A stretch of DNA of 64,000 bases, taken from positions 59,695 to 123,694 of the forward strand of contig NZ_JAOSZE010000034.1 in NCBI RefSeq assembly GCF_025630775.1, read 5' to 3'. The translations under genes were made by a program, and so were the position numbers. Source of the DNA: Actinoplanes sp. KI2 (GTDB lineage: Bacteria; Actinomycetota; Actinomycetes; Mycobacteriales; Micromonosporaceae). Position 1 is the stretch's first letter. Each line of letters opens with the position of its first letter. The notes under the pieces were generated by a model. That model made no database searches and was not told the DNA's origin. It saw nothing but the letters and a program-made list of their open reading frames with translations. Positions 18,067 to 25,306 of this stretch are shown here, piece after piece.

Positions 18067-19108
18067 GAACGGGAACCAGCTTGCCCGTGATGAGGATCCG
18101 CGCGTTCGGCCGGATGTCGCTGCCGATCTCGACCTCGGCCGGGGCCAGGCGCAACCGGTACTCGTGCCAGAGCGTCCCCAGGATCAGTACGGGTGCGCAA
18201 TCGGGGTTACGGAGTGTTTCCGACAACCCGGCCGCGATCGTTTCATCCCGGCGAATGTCGTCGGTGTACAGGTATCGGGGCAATTCGTTCAGCCACAGCA
18301 CGGTATGCGCCCCGACCGACGGTAATCGCTCGACCAATTCGTCGGGCGACGCCGGGTGCCACAGCCGCCAATGGCTCGGCAGGCGGTGGACCTGTTCCCA
18401 GGCCGAGCGGGTCTTTCCCGTCGAGGAGTTGCCGAGCAGCAGTGCGATTCCGCTGGCGCCGGCGGCCGCCTGCTGCACTGTTTTCTCGAGATCAGCGTCG
18501 TGCTGGCGGGGAACGTACGGCGGCAGCTCGGGTAGGCCGGTGGTGTCGCCGAACGGGGTGATCGCCTTGTGGACCTCGAGGGCGAACGGGCTCCCCGCCT
18601 CGGATATCGGACGGCCGGGGCCTTCGTCCGCGCCGTACCAATAGCGGGGTTTCATCGCGCGGCGCAGGAGCTCGGCAGCAGCGGAGGCATCGAACACCTG
18701 ACGGCGCTTGTCGACCGTGACCGTGCGGGAAGCCCGTCGCGCCGGATCCGCGAAGGCGGCCTGGATGTCGACCCACCAGGCCTCGTCGTCGTCCGGGTGC
18801 GACAAGACCAGGATGACGGTGGCGTTGCCGCCCAGCCAGTAGTGGAGGTCGCGTTCGCGGCAGGTGTAGCGGAAGGACGTGTCGGTCTCGCCCGGGAACG
18901 GCAGCGTGCTGGCCTTGCTCTGCACGAGCAGCGTCAGGTTGAGAGCCTCCTGGGTGACGGGATCGACGAGCTCGATGCGCCCGTCAATTCCATGATCGAG
19001 CCGGTGTGGTTCGAAGAGGAAGCCCATCGCGGTGACCCGGGTATGGATCAGCGCCACGCCGGCCTCACCGATGAGGGTTTGCCGGCTGACCTTTTTGCCT
19101 CGAGACAC
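17807..19108 (-). CDS. DUF4365 nuclease-like + P-loop NTPase, N-terminal part of a frameshifted gene
   Basis: The ATG at 19108 opens MSRGKKVSRQTLIGEAG. Residues 1-115 are a DUF4365 domain with GE (14-15), HGIDG (39-43) and VQSK (62-65), the arrangement of a PD-(D/E)XK nuclease. A linker with LPPYVPRQHD leads to a P-loop NTPase with Walker A GNSSTGKT (226-233) and a Walker B-like VLWLNEL. Native sequence ends near VPVPE (residue ~349); beyond that this frame is out of register and the rest of the protein continues in the frame of 16380-18066. Nuclease / NTPase / helical repeats is the layout of STAND (Avs-like) anti-phage proteins; that role is inference. It stands alone, next to an IS fossil. 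Confidence 0.75.
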   Translation of the reverse strand: MSRGKKVSRQTLIGEAGVALIHTRVTAMGFLFEPHRLDHGIDGRIELVDPVTQEALNLTLLVQSKASTLPFPGETDTSFRYTCRERDLHYWLGGNATVILVLSHPDDDEAWWVDIQAAFADPARRASRTVTVDKRRQVFDASAAAELLRRAMKPRYWYGADEGPGRPISEAGSPFALEVHKAITPFGDTTGLPELPPYVPRQHDADLEKTVQQAAAGASGIALLLGNSSTGKTRSAWEQVHRLPSHWRLWHPASPDELVERLPSVGAHTVLWLNELPRYLYTDDIRRDETIAAGLSETLRNPDCAPVLILGTLWHEYRLRLAPAEVEIGSDIRPNARILITGKLVPVPEPSVSSSRAGSPRPRSPTPASPRPWPGPRKGTSPSTSPAAPRRSSGIERPTRWPEPCCTPRWTPAVSVGVKSCRRVSWPPRPSPT

Positions 19109-19226
19109 GACCCATCCTCACGGCTCGACGCGGAACTGACACTCCGGGCGAGTATGCCTCGCGGGTACGACAACTCCGGCGGCCGAGCGCAATGTCGGCC
19201 ACGTCTGGGGTCGCCGGTAGCGCAGA

Positions 19227-19695
19227 TCAGGTGGGCTGACGTGTGGCCAGCTTGCCATGTCGATCGGACCGTTCAAGGCTTCGGCGGTCAGCACGAGGAA
19301 TCCCGGCGCCTGTGCCAATGCGGCCGCCGGCACGGGATGCTCGAGGAAAGTCAGTGGACTCGATTTCAGGTGCCGGCGTGAACGCGATGACGCGGGGAAC
19401 AGCTACTGCCAGAAGCGGGGTGTCGCGGACGCAGACCGCCGCGATGTTCCCGTTCGCGTAGGCAAGGATCCCCTGATGGAACTTTGGTGACAACCTCCGA
19501 GGGCAGGTCGGTATCGGCCTCGCGGAGCTGTCGGACGGCGACGCTGGTGACGGCTTGCGGGTCGTGGACCGCGACGTCAAACAGGACATGGTCGTTGCCG
19601 GCGGGCGCCGCCACTGCTGTCGTTTGGACGGGCAGTGCCGTGGCGATGATCGGGTGGTTCTGGTGTCTGCTGCCCGACGCGGGCGTACCGGTCAT
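19227..19695 (-). pseudogene. Hypothetical protein gene split by one base
   Basis: From an ATG at 19695 one frame reads DHVLFDVAVHDPQAVTSVAVRQ and LREADTDLPSEVVTK. The adjoining frame then continues KFHQGILAYANGNIAAVCVR and DTPLLAVAVPRVIAF. Both halves look like real protein and join at an AAA run near 19485 if one A is removed (ACC AAG TTC instead of ACC AAA GTT). The restored product would be roughly 155 residues. I do not recognise the family. It diverges from the HAD-like gene. Confidence 0.5.
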
Positions 19696-19739
19696 GGCCT
19701 GGGCGCGGTCTGCTCCTCGGTGAGGCGAGGAGGAGCGGC

Positions 19740-20165
19740 ATGGCAGACGCGATCGTGTTCTTCGACATCGGCGACACCCTGGCTCGGGCGCGCCTGCTCG
19801 ACGGCGGCGCGCGCCTGGAGCTCGCCGTGCTTCCCGAGGTGATCGCCTCGCTGACGGCATTGCGCGACCTCGGCGTGCGGATGGGGGTCCTCTCCGACCG
19901 CGGCCCGGTCCCGGAGCCGGAGGTGCGCCGCGCGCTTGACGACGCCGGTCTGCTGATCTTCCTGGAGCCGGAGCTGCTGGTCTTCGGCCGCAAGGACAGC
20001 ACGGAGATCTTCCGCACCGCGGCTGGGCTCGCCGGGCCGTGCGAGCGCGTCGTGTTCGTCGGGGAGAGCGCGGCGGAACGCGACTTCGCCTCGATGGCCG
20101 GCTTCATCGTGCTGCCCCGCCCGGCACTCGTCCCGGCCGCCCTGAAGCGGGGCACAACCACATGA
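19740..20165 (+). CDS. Small HAD-superfamily hydrolase-like protein
   Basis: 141 residues; GAGGAGGAGC lies just before the ATG. Motif I is FFDIGDTL, with the nucleophilic Asp present and the second Asp of DxDxT replaced by Gly, a common HAD variant. Motif II VLSDRG, the Lys of FGRKDS and FVGESAAERDFASMAG (motif IV) follow. It lacks a cap domain, so a small phosphatase or phosphotransferase acting on an exposed substrate is likely. The substrate is unknown. Confidence 0.75.
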   Translation: MADAIVFFDIGDTLARARLLDGGARLELAVLPEVIASLTALRDLGVRMGVLSDRGPVPEPEVRRALDDAGLLIFLEPELLVFGRKDSTEIFRTAAGLAGPCERVVFVGESAAERDFASMAGFIVLPRPALVPAALKRGTTT

Positions 20166-20319
20166 GCGATGGTGAGCCAAATGCGGTCGGCAAACCCATA
20201 GGCACAAGATCGTCAGGAGGTTAAGGTCGGCGGCGTGCAGATCGTGATCTCAGCCCCGCCCGACCGCGGACTTGTCGTGGCCGCGTCACGTGCCGACAGC
20301 CTTGCTACATTGCGCGGCG

Positions 20320-20508
20320 ATGAGTAGGCGACGGTACGTGGCCAGGGGCGTTCCCGGTGGCTACCGGATCTGGGACAACAAGGCGCGCCGATGGTGGGGC
20401 GACCTGTACGAACTGTGTCCGGACGAGCTGCTCGAGGAACTCAACGGCGCCGGTGACTACCCGAGGATCACAGCGCTGCTCCGCCGCTACCGGTCGCAGA
20501 AGCGGTAA
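20320..20508 (+). CDS. Small basic hypothetical protein
   Basis: 62 residues from the ATG at 20320 (MSRRRYVARGVPGGYRIWDN). The sequence is compact and codon-like, with RRWWGDLYELCPDELLEELN, and ends in a basic helix. An upstream in-frame GTG exists but adds low-quality sequence. No family is recognised; it may be a standalone small protein. Confidence 0.5.
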   Translation: MSRRRYVARGVPGGYRIWDNKARRWWGDLYELCPDELLEELNGAGDYPRITALLRRYRSQKR

Positions 20509-20543
20509 CTCGCTGCCCGCCTCTGCGGACCAGTCCCGGATGG

Positions 20544-20792
20544 TCAGGAGTCGCCGACGTTGAAGTGGTAGGTTCGCCCGCCCGTTCCCTGGGTGAAGCC
20601 GTCCGGCCAGAGGTCAAGCGACAGCGCGGTGTCGCCGATGATGGCCATGGCAACACCGGCCGGGTCCATAGGCAATGCGGCACCGCCAAGCGACAGTTCG
20701 TCGGGTACCCACAGGTCTACGCGACTGCCCGCCGCCTTTGCGCTTTGGCGTAGCTCGTCACACAACGCTTCGACCGACTGCGGGATGCTCAT
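20544..20792 (-). CDS. Small hypothetical protein
   Basis: 82 residues from an ATG (MSIPQSVEALCDELRQSAKA). It has an N-terminal helix, a central hydrophobic stretch (GVAMAIIGDTALSLDLWPDG) and a short C-terminal strand (RTYHFNVGDS). It lies in a cluster of small orphan genes. No family or function is recognised. Confidence 0.55.
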   Translation of the reverse strand: MSIPQSVEALCDELRQSAKAAGSRVDLWVPDELSLGGAALPMDPAGVAMAIIGDTALSLDLWPDGFTQGTGGRTYHFNVGDS

Positions 20793-21001
20793 GACGCATG
20801 ATCAGATCATGCGGAACACCGCAGCACCAGGCGCCCCCAGCGACCCAGCGCGTGACGTGTCGAGGGGCATTCACGTCACCGGCAGATCCGCGCGCCCGCC
20901 AAGGCCTGCGTGCTATCACACTGCATGCCGAGCGGATCGCGGCAGTTCATGCCCGTGATCTCGTTCTGGTTGGGTTGGTGATCCCGATAGGCTCACGCCC
21001 C

Positions 21002-21382
21002 GTGGCAAGCCGAGTGGGCGACATCATCATCGACTGCATCGATCCGGAACTCCTCGCCACCTTTTGGTGCGAGGTTCTGAACTACCGCGTTTTCGCGCGA
21101 GACGAGACCGGTGTGGCAATCCGTGGGGCGACGGTAAGCCCGGACATCCTCTTCATCCGCGTCGGCGAGCCGAAGGCGACGAAGAACCGTCTGCACTTCG
21201 ATGTCTGCCCCACGGACCGCGACCAGGGCGAGGAGCTCACTCGGCTGCTTGATCTCGGCGCCAAACGGTCGAGCATCATCGGCGGCGGCTCGTGGGTGGT
21301 CCTGGCGGATCCGGAAGGCAACGAATTCTGCCTGATGTCGAAACGGATCCCTGCGGAACCAGCCCCATTCCACGACGCATAG
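21002..21382 (+). CDS. VOC (glyoxalase-like) family protein
   Basis: 126 residues from a GTG. It is a single-repeat VOC fold with the typical opening (GDIIIDCIDPELLATFWCEVL) and close (WVVLADPEGNEFCLM), and NRLHFDV in the middle. Conserved His and Glu residues near LHFDV and PEGNEF could bind a metal after dimerisation. VOC proteins include isomerases, dioxygenases and resistance proteins; no neighbour points to a substrate. Confidence 0.85.
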   Translation: MASRVGDIIIDCIDPELLATFWCEVLNYRVFARDETGVAIRGATVSPDILFIRVGEPKATKNRLHFDVCPTDRDQGEELTRLLDLGAKRSSIIGGGSWVVLADPEGNEFCLMSKRIPAEPAPFHDA

Positions 21383-21572
21383 TCGTGGCGCCGGAACGAC
21401 TTCCTCCGAAGCACTGGCGCACTCTTCGGCAGATAAGTAAACGCTGTGTTGCTGATTGTTCGCTTCAACGGGCTGCGGAGTTCCCCATTCCCGCCCTCAC
21501 CGTCGTGGATCTGCACCCGGTAGTGTGCCGTGCCCGGTGCGCCGTCACTTGTGCTCCGTGCTGGGCATGCGA

Positions 21573-21662
21573 TGTATGCCAGGGAGTCGAACCCCTGCGC
21601 CTGCCCCTCGGCGCGCCAAGGAAGGAGCCGATTTACCCGCCGGCTCTCGGGGCTGTGCACGC
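21573..21662 (-). other. Cluster of three hairpins resembling arms of a class II tRNA
   Basis: On the minus strand, in order: GAGCCG/CGGCTC stem (21625-21646) with a loop containing GGGTAAAT; CCTTGG-CGCG-CCGAGG stem (21606-21621); CAGGG-loop-CCCTG stem (21580-21597) whose loop contains TTCGA. The order and spacing recall anticodon, variable and T arms of a long-variable-arm tRNA, but there is no D arm and the acceptor stem pairs poorly. It may be a decayed tRNA or chance; no functional call is made. Confidence 0.25.
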
Positions 21663-21691
21663 CTCCACGTCGGCTACCTGCTCCGCGCCTT

Positions 21692-21845
21692 TCAATCGAA
21701 CAGGTCGGTCTCCCAGTTGGTTCGCTGGATCAGCGTGTCGACCTCACGTAGCTGCCGGGCGAGGTCGTCCGCCTGGCGTCGCAGGTCGGCACCGGCAGTG
21801 CCGGGATCATCTTCAGTTCGGAGCGCAGCTGCCGAAACCCCTGCT
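21692..21845 (-). pseudogene. C-terminal relic of a DIP1984-family gene
   Basis: The minus strand reads FRQLRSELKMIPALPV in one frame, then ADLRRQADDLARQLREVDTL and IQRTNWETDLFD in another, ending at the stop 21692-21694. This is the characteristic C-terminus of DIP1984 (septicolysin-like) proteins. A one-base shift near 21770 and the absence of the first two thirds show that it is dead. The rest of the 21383-21997 gap holds the hairpin cluster and nothing else identified. Confidence 0.55.
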
Positions 21846-21997
21846 CAGTCGGTCACCGGCCGTACGACGTCGCGCATTTTCGGCCGACGACCTGAGATCT
21901 CCGATGCTGCGGACGCAAGCAGCTGCCCCTTGCGACGCGCCGACATCGCGGAGAGTCCGGACAGCTGGCCCTGTCGGCATAGGTTCGCGTCGTAACG

Positions 21998-22468
21998 GTG
22001 CTCGGCGTTGCAGCTCTCCTCGCCCTGCGGCCCAGGCACCATGTTGGGGTGTTCATCCTTCGCCCGCCGCTCTGGCAACGCGTGATGCCGACGGTGGCGC
22101 TGCTCGCGTTATCCCTGATATCGGCCGGGGCAGGTGCCGACCGAGGTGGCTGGCTGTGGCCTGTGAGCTTCGCATTGGCGACCGTTGGCTTAGTGGGCGT
22201 GGGGCGGAGCTTGGCACTGCGCATCGAGGCCCGCCCGGAGGAACTGGTACTGGTCAACTGGTTCCATACGGTGCATCTGCCCTGGGCGCAGGTGGCTCGG
22301 TGCGGGTTCGACACCGATGGTCTTTGGGTGCGACGAGACGACGGCCGTGAAGTGCGTGCTTCCTGCTTCCAGCACGGGCGTGTGGCGTTCGACTTCGCCC
22401 GTGTGCCTGCCAAGACGGCGGCGGCCCGACTGGAGCAGATTCGCAAACAGCGGCGTCAACGACGCTGA
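21998..22468 (+). CDS. PH-domain membrane protein
   Basis: 156 residues from a GTG. Two hydrophobic helices (about 31-47 and 51-67) are followed by a bacterial PH-like domain (EELVLVNWFHTVHLPWAQVARCGF, GLWVRRDDGREV). The tail is basic (RKQRRQRR). Actinobacterial members of this group are anchored in the membrane with the PH-like domain in the cytoplasm; their role is unknown. Confidence 0.75.
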   Translation: MLGVAALLALRPRHHVGVFILRPPLWQRVMPTVALLALSLISAGAGADRGGWLWPVSFALATVGLVGVGRSLALRIEARPEELVLVNWFHTVHLPWAQVARCGFDTDGLWVRRDDGREVRASCFQHGRVAFDFARVPAKTAAARLEQIRKQRRQRR

Positions 22469-22647
22469 CCGAACGGAACAGGGATGCACTCATCTGGGCT
22501 AAAGTCGCGCACTCGCTTGTCGGCCAAGGTGTACGGACGGTCACTGCCATGCCGACCGGTGCGCGATGACAGGGGTAGGTGTGGCCCGAACGGCGAGCCT
22601 CTGGTTGGCTTGCTGGCTTTGACGGCGGTCCGCGCCATTATGGGACG

Positions 22648-23086
22648 ATGCCGGAAGTGAACGGGCTCGACTATTCGCAATATCCCGACGTCGGTCTGCA
22701 AGTCCCCCTGCCGGAGGGGCACCTCCGCCTGGGCGTCCTCGCCGCGTCTGCTGTCCAGTCTGCGCTTGGACGGCGTGCCGGCCGCGGACGAGATCCGACA
22801 GATCGCCGCGGCACCGGTTGGTGGAGGCCCGGACAACCCCGCGGACTGCGCACCGGAGGTGGCGCACGGCGACCAGATCATCGTGCTTCTGGTGCGGTCC
22901 GCGACCGGTACCGCGGAGGTCACGATGCGCTACGCCGGTTGCGTTCAGAACGGCTTCGACGAAGGTACGACCGTTCGCACATTGACCAAGGCCAGTGTGG
23001 GTCCTCTCGTCACTGGCCCCAACCGCGTGTACGGCGGGTTCTCGGCCGGCCCAGAGAAGAACGACATGCTGGTGCCACACGACTGA
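22648..23086 (+). pseudogene. Probable frameshifted hypothetical gene
   Basis: From an ATG at 22648 one frame gives SQYPDVGLQVPLPEGH; the frame from about 22745 then gives LLSSLRLDGVPAADEIRQIA, VAHGDQIIVLLVRS and VTMRYAGCVQNGFDEGTTVR to the stop at 23086. The second part is clearly protein-like and could alone be a 106-residue product from a TTG at 22766. The two parts together look like a beta-rich protein of about 145 residues with a single shift between. The family is not recognised. Confidence 0.4.
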
Positions 23087-23468
23087 GCTCGTTGTTGACG
23101 CTCGGGCTTCCGCTCCGCCTGGCCGCAAGCCAGCTCGCTGAGCTCAGCCACTGAGTTACTACCGCGATTGCTGGCCGACGAGCACGACGTGGGCGGAGCA
23201 TGCGATCTCGGCGGCAAATGTGCACCTCGGCCGGTGATGCGGCCAAGGGCGCGCCAGCCACGACGCGCGCATTGCAGGATCTCCAAGAGTGCTGCTTGAA
23301 CCCGTCGGATCGCATCGTCGTCCATGTCGCGGCACAGCCGGAAGTGGTGCCGGAGACACGGCCCGGCAACAGGAAGCCAGCCTCGCAGGCTGGAGTCGAG
23401 CCGAGCGGTACCTGCCGACCTGACCACGGCAGATCAGGGTGGGCGGGAAGTTGTCCGGATTCAGGGAC
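23087..23468. other. Gap without an identified gene
   Basis: A minus frame contains MDDDAIRRVQAALLEIL, which looks faintly protein-like, but no domain, start signal or homolog is evident. The only clear structure is the hairpin at 23377-23393. Confidence 0.35.
23377..23393 (-). terminator. Hairpin downstream of the SUKH gene
   Basis: CCAGCCT-CGC-AGGCTGG, a perfect 7-bp stem with a 3-base loop about 75 bases beyond the stop of the minus-strand SUKH-like gene. It is a plausible weak terminator. Confidence 0.45.
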
Positions 23469-24005
23469 CTATAGGTCGTAGGCGTCGCGGTCGTGTGTCG
23501 TGGAGGGCATCGCTTCACTGCCGCCCTCACGTAGAAGGAGCAGAAGCAGGTCAGCGACGTTGGTGGCGACGACTGGCATCTCACCGACGAGCCCATAGGT
23601 GTCCCAGGCAGCGGCATAGCAGCGTCCCGCCCGCTCTGGTGCCAGGTCGATGACCACGTGCGGTTCGGTGGAACTTCCCCGGCCCCCATCGACAATGACG
23701 TAGCAGCCGTTGGTGAGGTCGCCGGGCTCCTCTCGCGCGACCTGGTGGGCGGCCTGCTCGCCCAGCAGCCGTGGACTTGCCGGCACGAAGGTGCCCGGGC
23801 CGCACACGCGACGAGGAAAAGGGCTGTCTTCGAATAACAGGGCACCGCCGCACAGTTGGTACAGCTGCCGCAGGTCGTCGGGTATTAAGGCGGTGTCCGG
23901 CACGGCGACGGGTCCGCGAGGGGGCAGCACATGGCAACCCGGTCGTGCGGCGATGTCGCGAAGCACCCGCGCCAGGGTCTCCGTAGTGCCGTCTTGCGGT
24001 TCCAC
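23469..24005 (-). CDS. SMI1/KNR4 (SUKH) family protein
   Basis: 178 residues. The core reads IPDDLRQLYQLCGGALLFED then GPGTFVPASPRLLGEQ, with YVIVDGGRGSSTEPHVVIDL and GRCYAAAWDTYG later, matching the SUKH fold common in immunity proteins of bacterial polymorphic toxins. No toxin gene is adjacent, so it may be an orphan immunity protein or have another binding role. A hairpin follows. Confidence 0.75.
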   Translation of the reverse strand: MEPQDGTTETLARVLRDIAARPGCHVLPPRGPVAVPDTALIPDDLRQLYQLCGGALLFEDSPFPRRVCGPGTFVPASPRLLGEQAAHQVAREEPGDLTNGCYVIVDGGRGSSTEPHVVIDLAPERAGRCYAAAWDTYGLVGEMPVVATNVADLLLLLLREGGSEAMPSTTHDRDAYDL

Positions 24006-24185
24006 GCCTCGATCGTACGAACGACCTCAATCATGATCACGTGCGCACTCATCGACCGAAGTGCGTACGCAGCTTCAAGCGGGCCGTACGGAGCCTGACG
24101 ACCGGGCTGGGGTTACGCGCGATGGACGGCAGATGTGCTGCGCGTGGGAGGCCAGGGGATCTTGTCTGCCCGGGCAAAATAAGCT

Positions 24186-24599
24186 GTGATCACTCGATTG
24201 TTACCGGCCGATGTTGAGCTGTTCGAACGAGCTGTGTACACCTTCCGCGGGGTGACGGGTGATGGAGCGTACCTGGGCAGTCCCGGTGCTATCGCGTTCG
24301 TCGCTTCCCGCGGTCAAGACATTTCCGGGTGGTGCTGGGGCTACCACCTGATCCGGCCGGACGACTCGTCGATGCTCTACCTTCATCAACTGGAGGTGGC
24401 GGAGGCTTACCGCAGGCAGGGTATTGGCCGGGCGCTTCTGGACGCGTTCATACGAGCCGGCGCGCGATCCGGTGCGACCAAGATGTTCCTGACGACCGGC
24501 GAGACGAACGCTGCTGCCCGGGCACTGTACGACTCGATGGGCGGCGGTTTGGCCGAGCAGGGTCCCACGGTCAGCTACTGGTTTCTGTTGAATCCGTAA
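24186..24599 (+). CDS. GNAT-family N-acetyltransferase, AAC(3)-I-like
   Basis: 137 residues from a GTG. The acetyl-CoA motif is complete (LHQLEVAEAYRRQGIGRALL), followed by FLTTGETNAAARALYDSMGG and a VSYWF end. Overall layout, including YTFRGVTGDGAYLG near the start, resembles aminoglycoside 3-N-acetyltransferase type I relatives. Whether it modifies a drug or a metabolite is not shown. A P-loop kinase-like gene follows by 49 bases in the same direction. Confidence 0.82.
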   Translation: MITRLLPADVELFERAVYTFRGVTGDGAYLGSPGAIAFVASRGQDISGWCWGYHLIRPDDSSMLYLHQLEVAEAYRRQGIGRALLDAFIRAGARSGATKMFLTTGETNAAARALYDSMGGGLAEQGPTVSYWFLLNP

Positions 24600-24648
24600 G
24601 AGCGGCAACGGCCCGTCATGCCCGTGGCGAACGAGGTTAGGAGTATGT

Positions 24649-25170
24649 GTGTATCGAGCTCTGCTTCTCACCGGGGTCGCCGGCGTCGGGAAGTCGACCG
24701 TGGCTGCAGCGGCCGGGAGCGTCCTGACGACTGCCGGCTGCGTCAACGCCGTGGTCGACGCCGACGCGCTTGCTCAGTTCGGACCGCCACCTGGACGGGC
24801 TCGGTTCTATGACGAGCTCAAGTGCGCGAACCTGGCAGCGCTGTGGGAGAACTTCCGAGCCGCCGGCGCCCGGTTCATTGTGGTCGCCGGGACCATCGAC
24901 AGCTTGTCCCTGCATAAGCTGTATGCGGATAGTCTCGCGGGCTGTGAGGTCCGGCTGGTCGGGCTGACCGCAGACGATGACACCGTGCGCAGCCGCCTGC
25001 GTCAGCGAGACACGGGGGCGAAGCTCGAGCGGCACCTCAGAGCGTTGCAGGAGCACAGGCGCACACCGAAGACCCCCGTTGAGCACTTCACGGTCACCAA
25101 TGACCGCACCGCGATCGCCGTCGCGACAGAGATCCTCGTCCGAGCGGGCTGGACGGACCAACGCACGTAA
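24649..25170 (+). CDS. P-loop nucleotide kinase-like protein
   Basis: 173 residues from a GTG at 24649, with GGAG just upstream. Walker A is GVAGVGKST (residues about 9-17); a DADAL acidic motif and an R-rich lid (TVRSRLRQRDTG, LERHLRALQEH) follow. The fold is that of small kinases such as shikimate, adenylylsulfate or zeta-toxin-like kinases; the substrate cannot be named. It may be cotranscribed with the acetyltransferase. Confidence 0.75.
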   Translation: MYRALLLTGVAGVGKSTVAAAAGSVLTTAGCVNAVVDADALAQFGPPPGRARFYDELKCANLAALWENFRAAGARFIVVAGTIDSLSLHKLYADSLAGCEVRLVGLTADDDTVRSRLRQRDTGAKLERHLRALQEHRRTPKTPVEHFTVTNDRTAIAVATEILVRAGWTDQRT

Positions 25171-25306
25171 CACTTCTCGGCGACGCCAAACACGGCCGCG
25201 CCCTATCCGCCACAAGCGGTGGCCACGGCCGAACGATGCAATTGCTCCAGAGTTGACCGGAGCCAGCGGAGCCGGGTGCGGTAGTCGTCCGGGGGTCACC
25301 CTGTTT

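Noticed and set aside
23377..23393. Hairpin as part of an integron-like or att recombination site
   Set aside because: A simple 7-bp stem after a stop codon is better explained as a terminator; no integrase or conserved core accompanies it.
23469..25170. SUKH, GNAT and P-loop kinase genes as a toxin-immunity or resistance operon
   Set aside because: The SUKH gene is on the opposite strand, no toxin is present, and the acetyltransferase/kinase pair lacks recognisable resistance context; co-location alone is weak.
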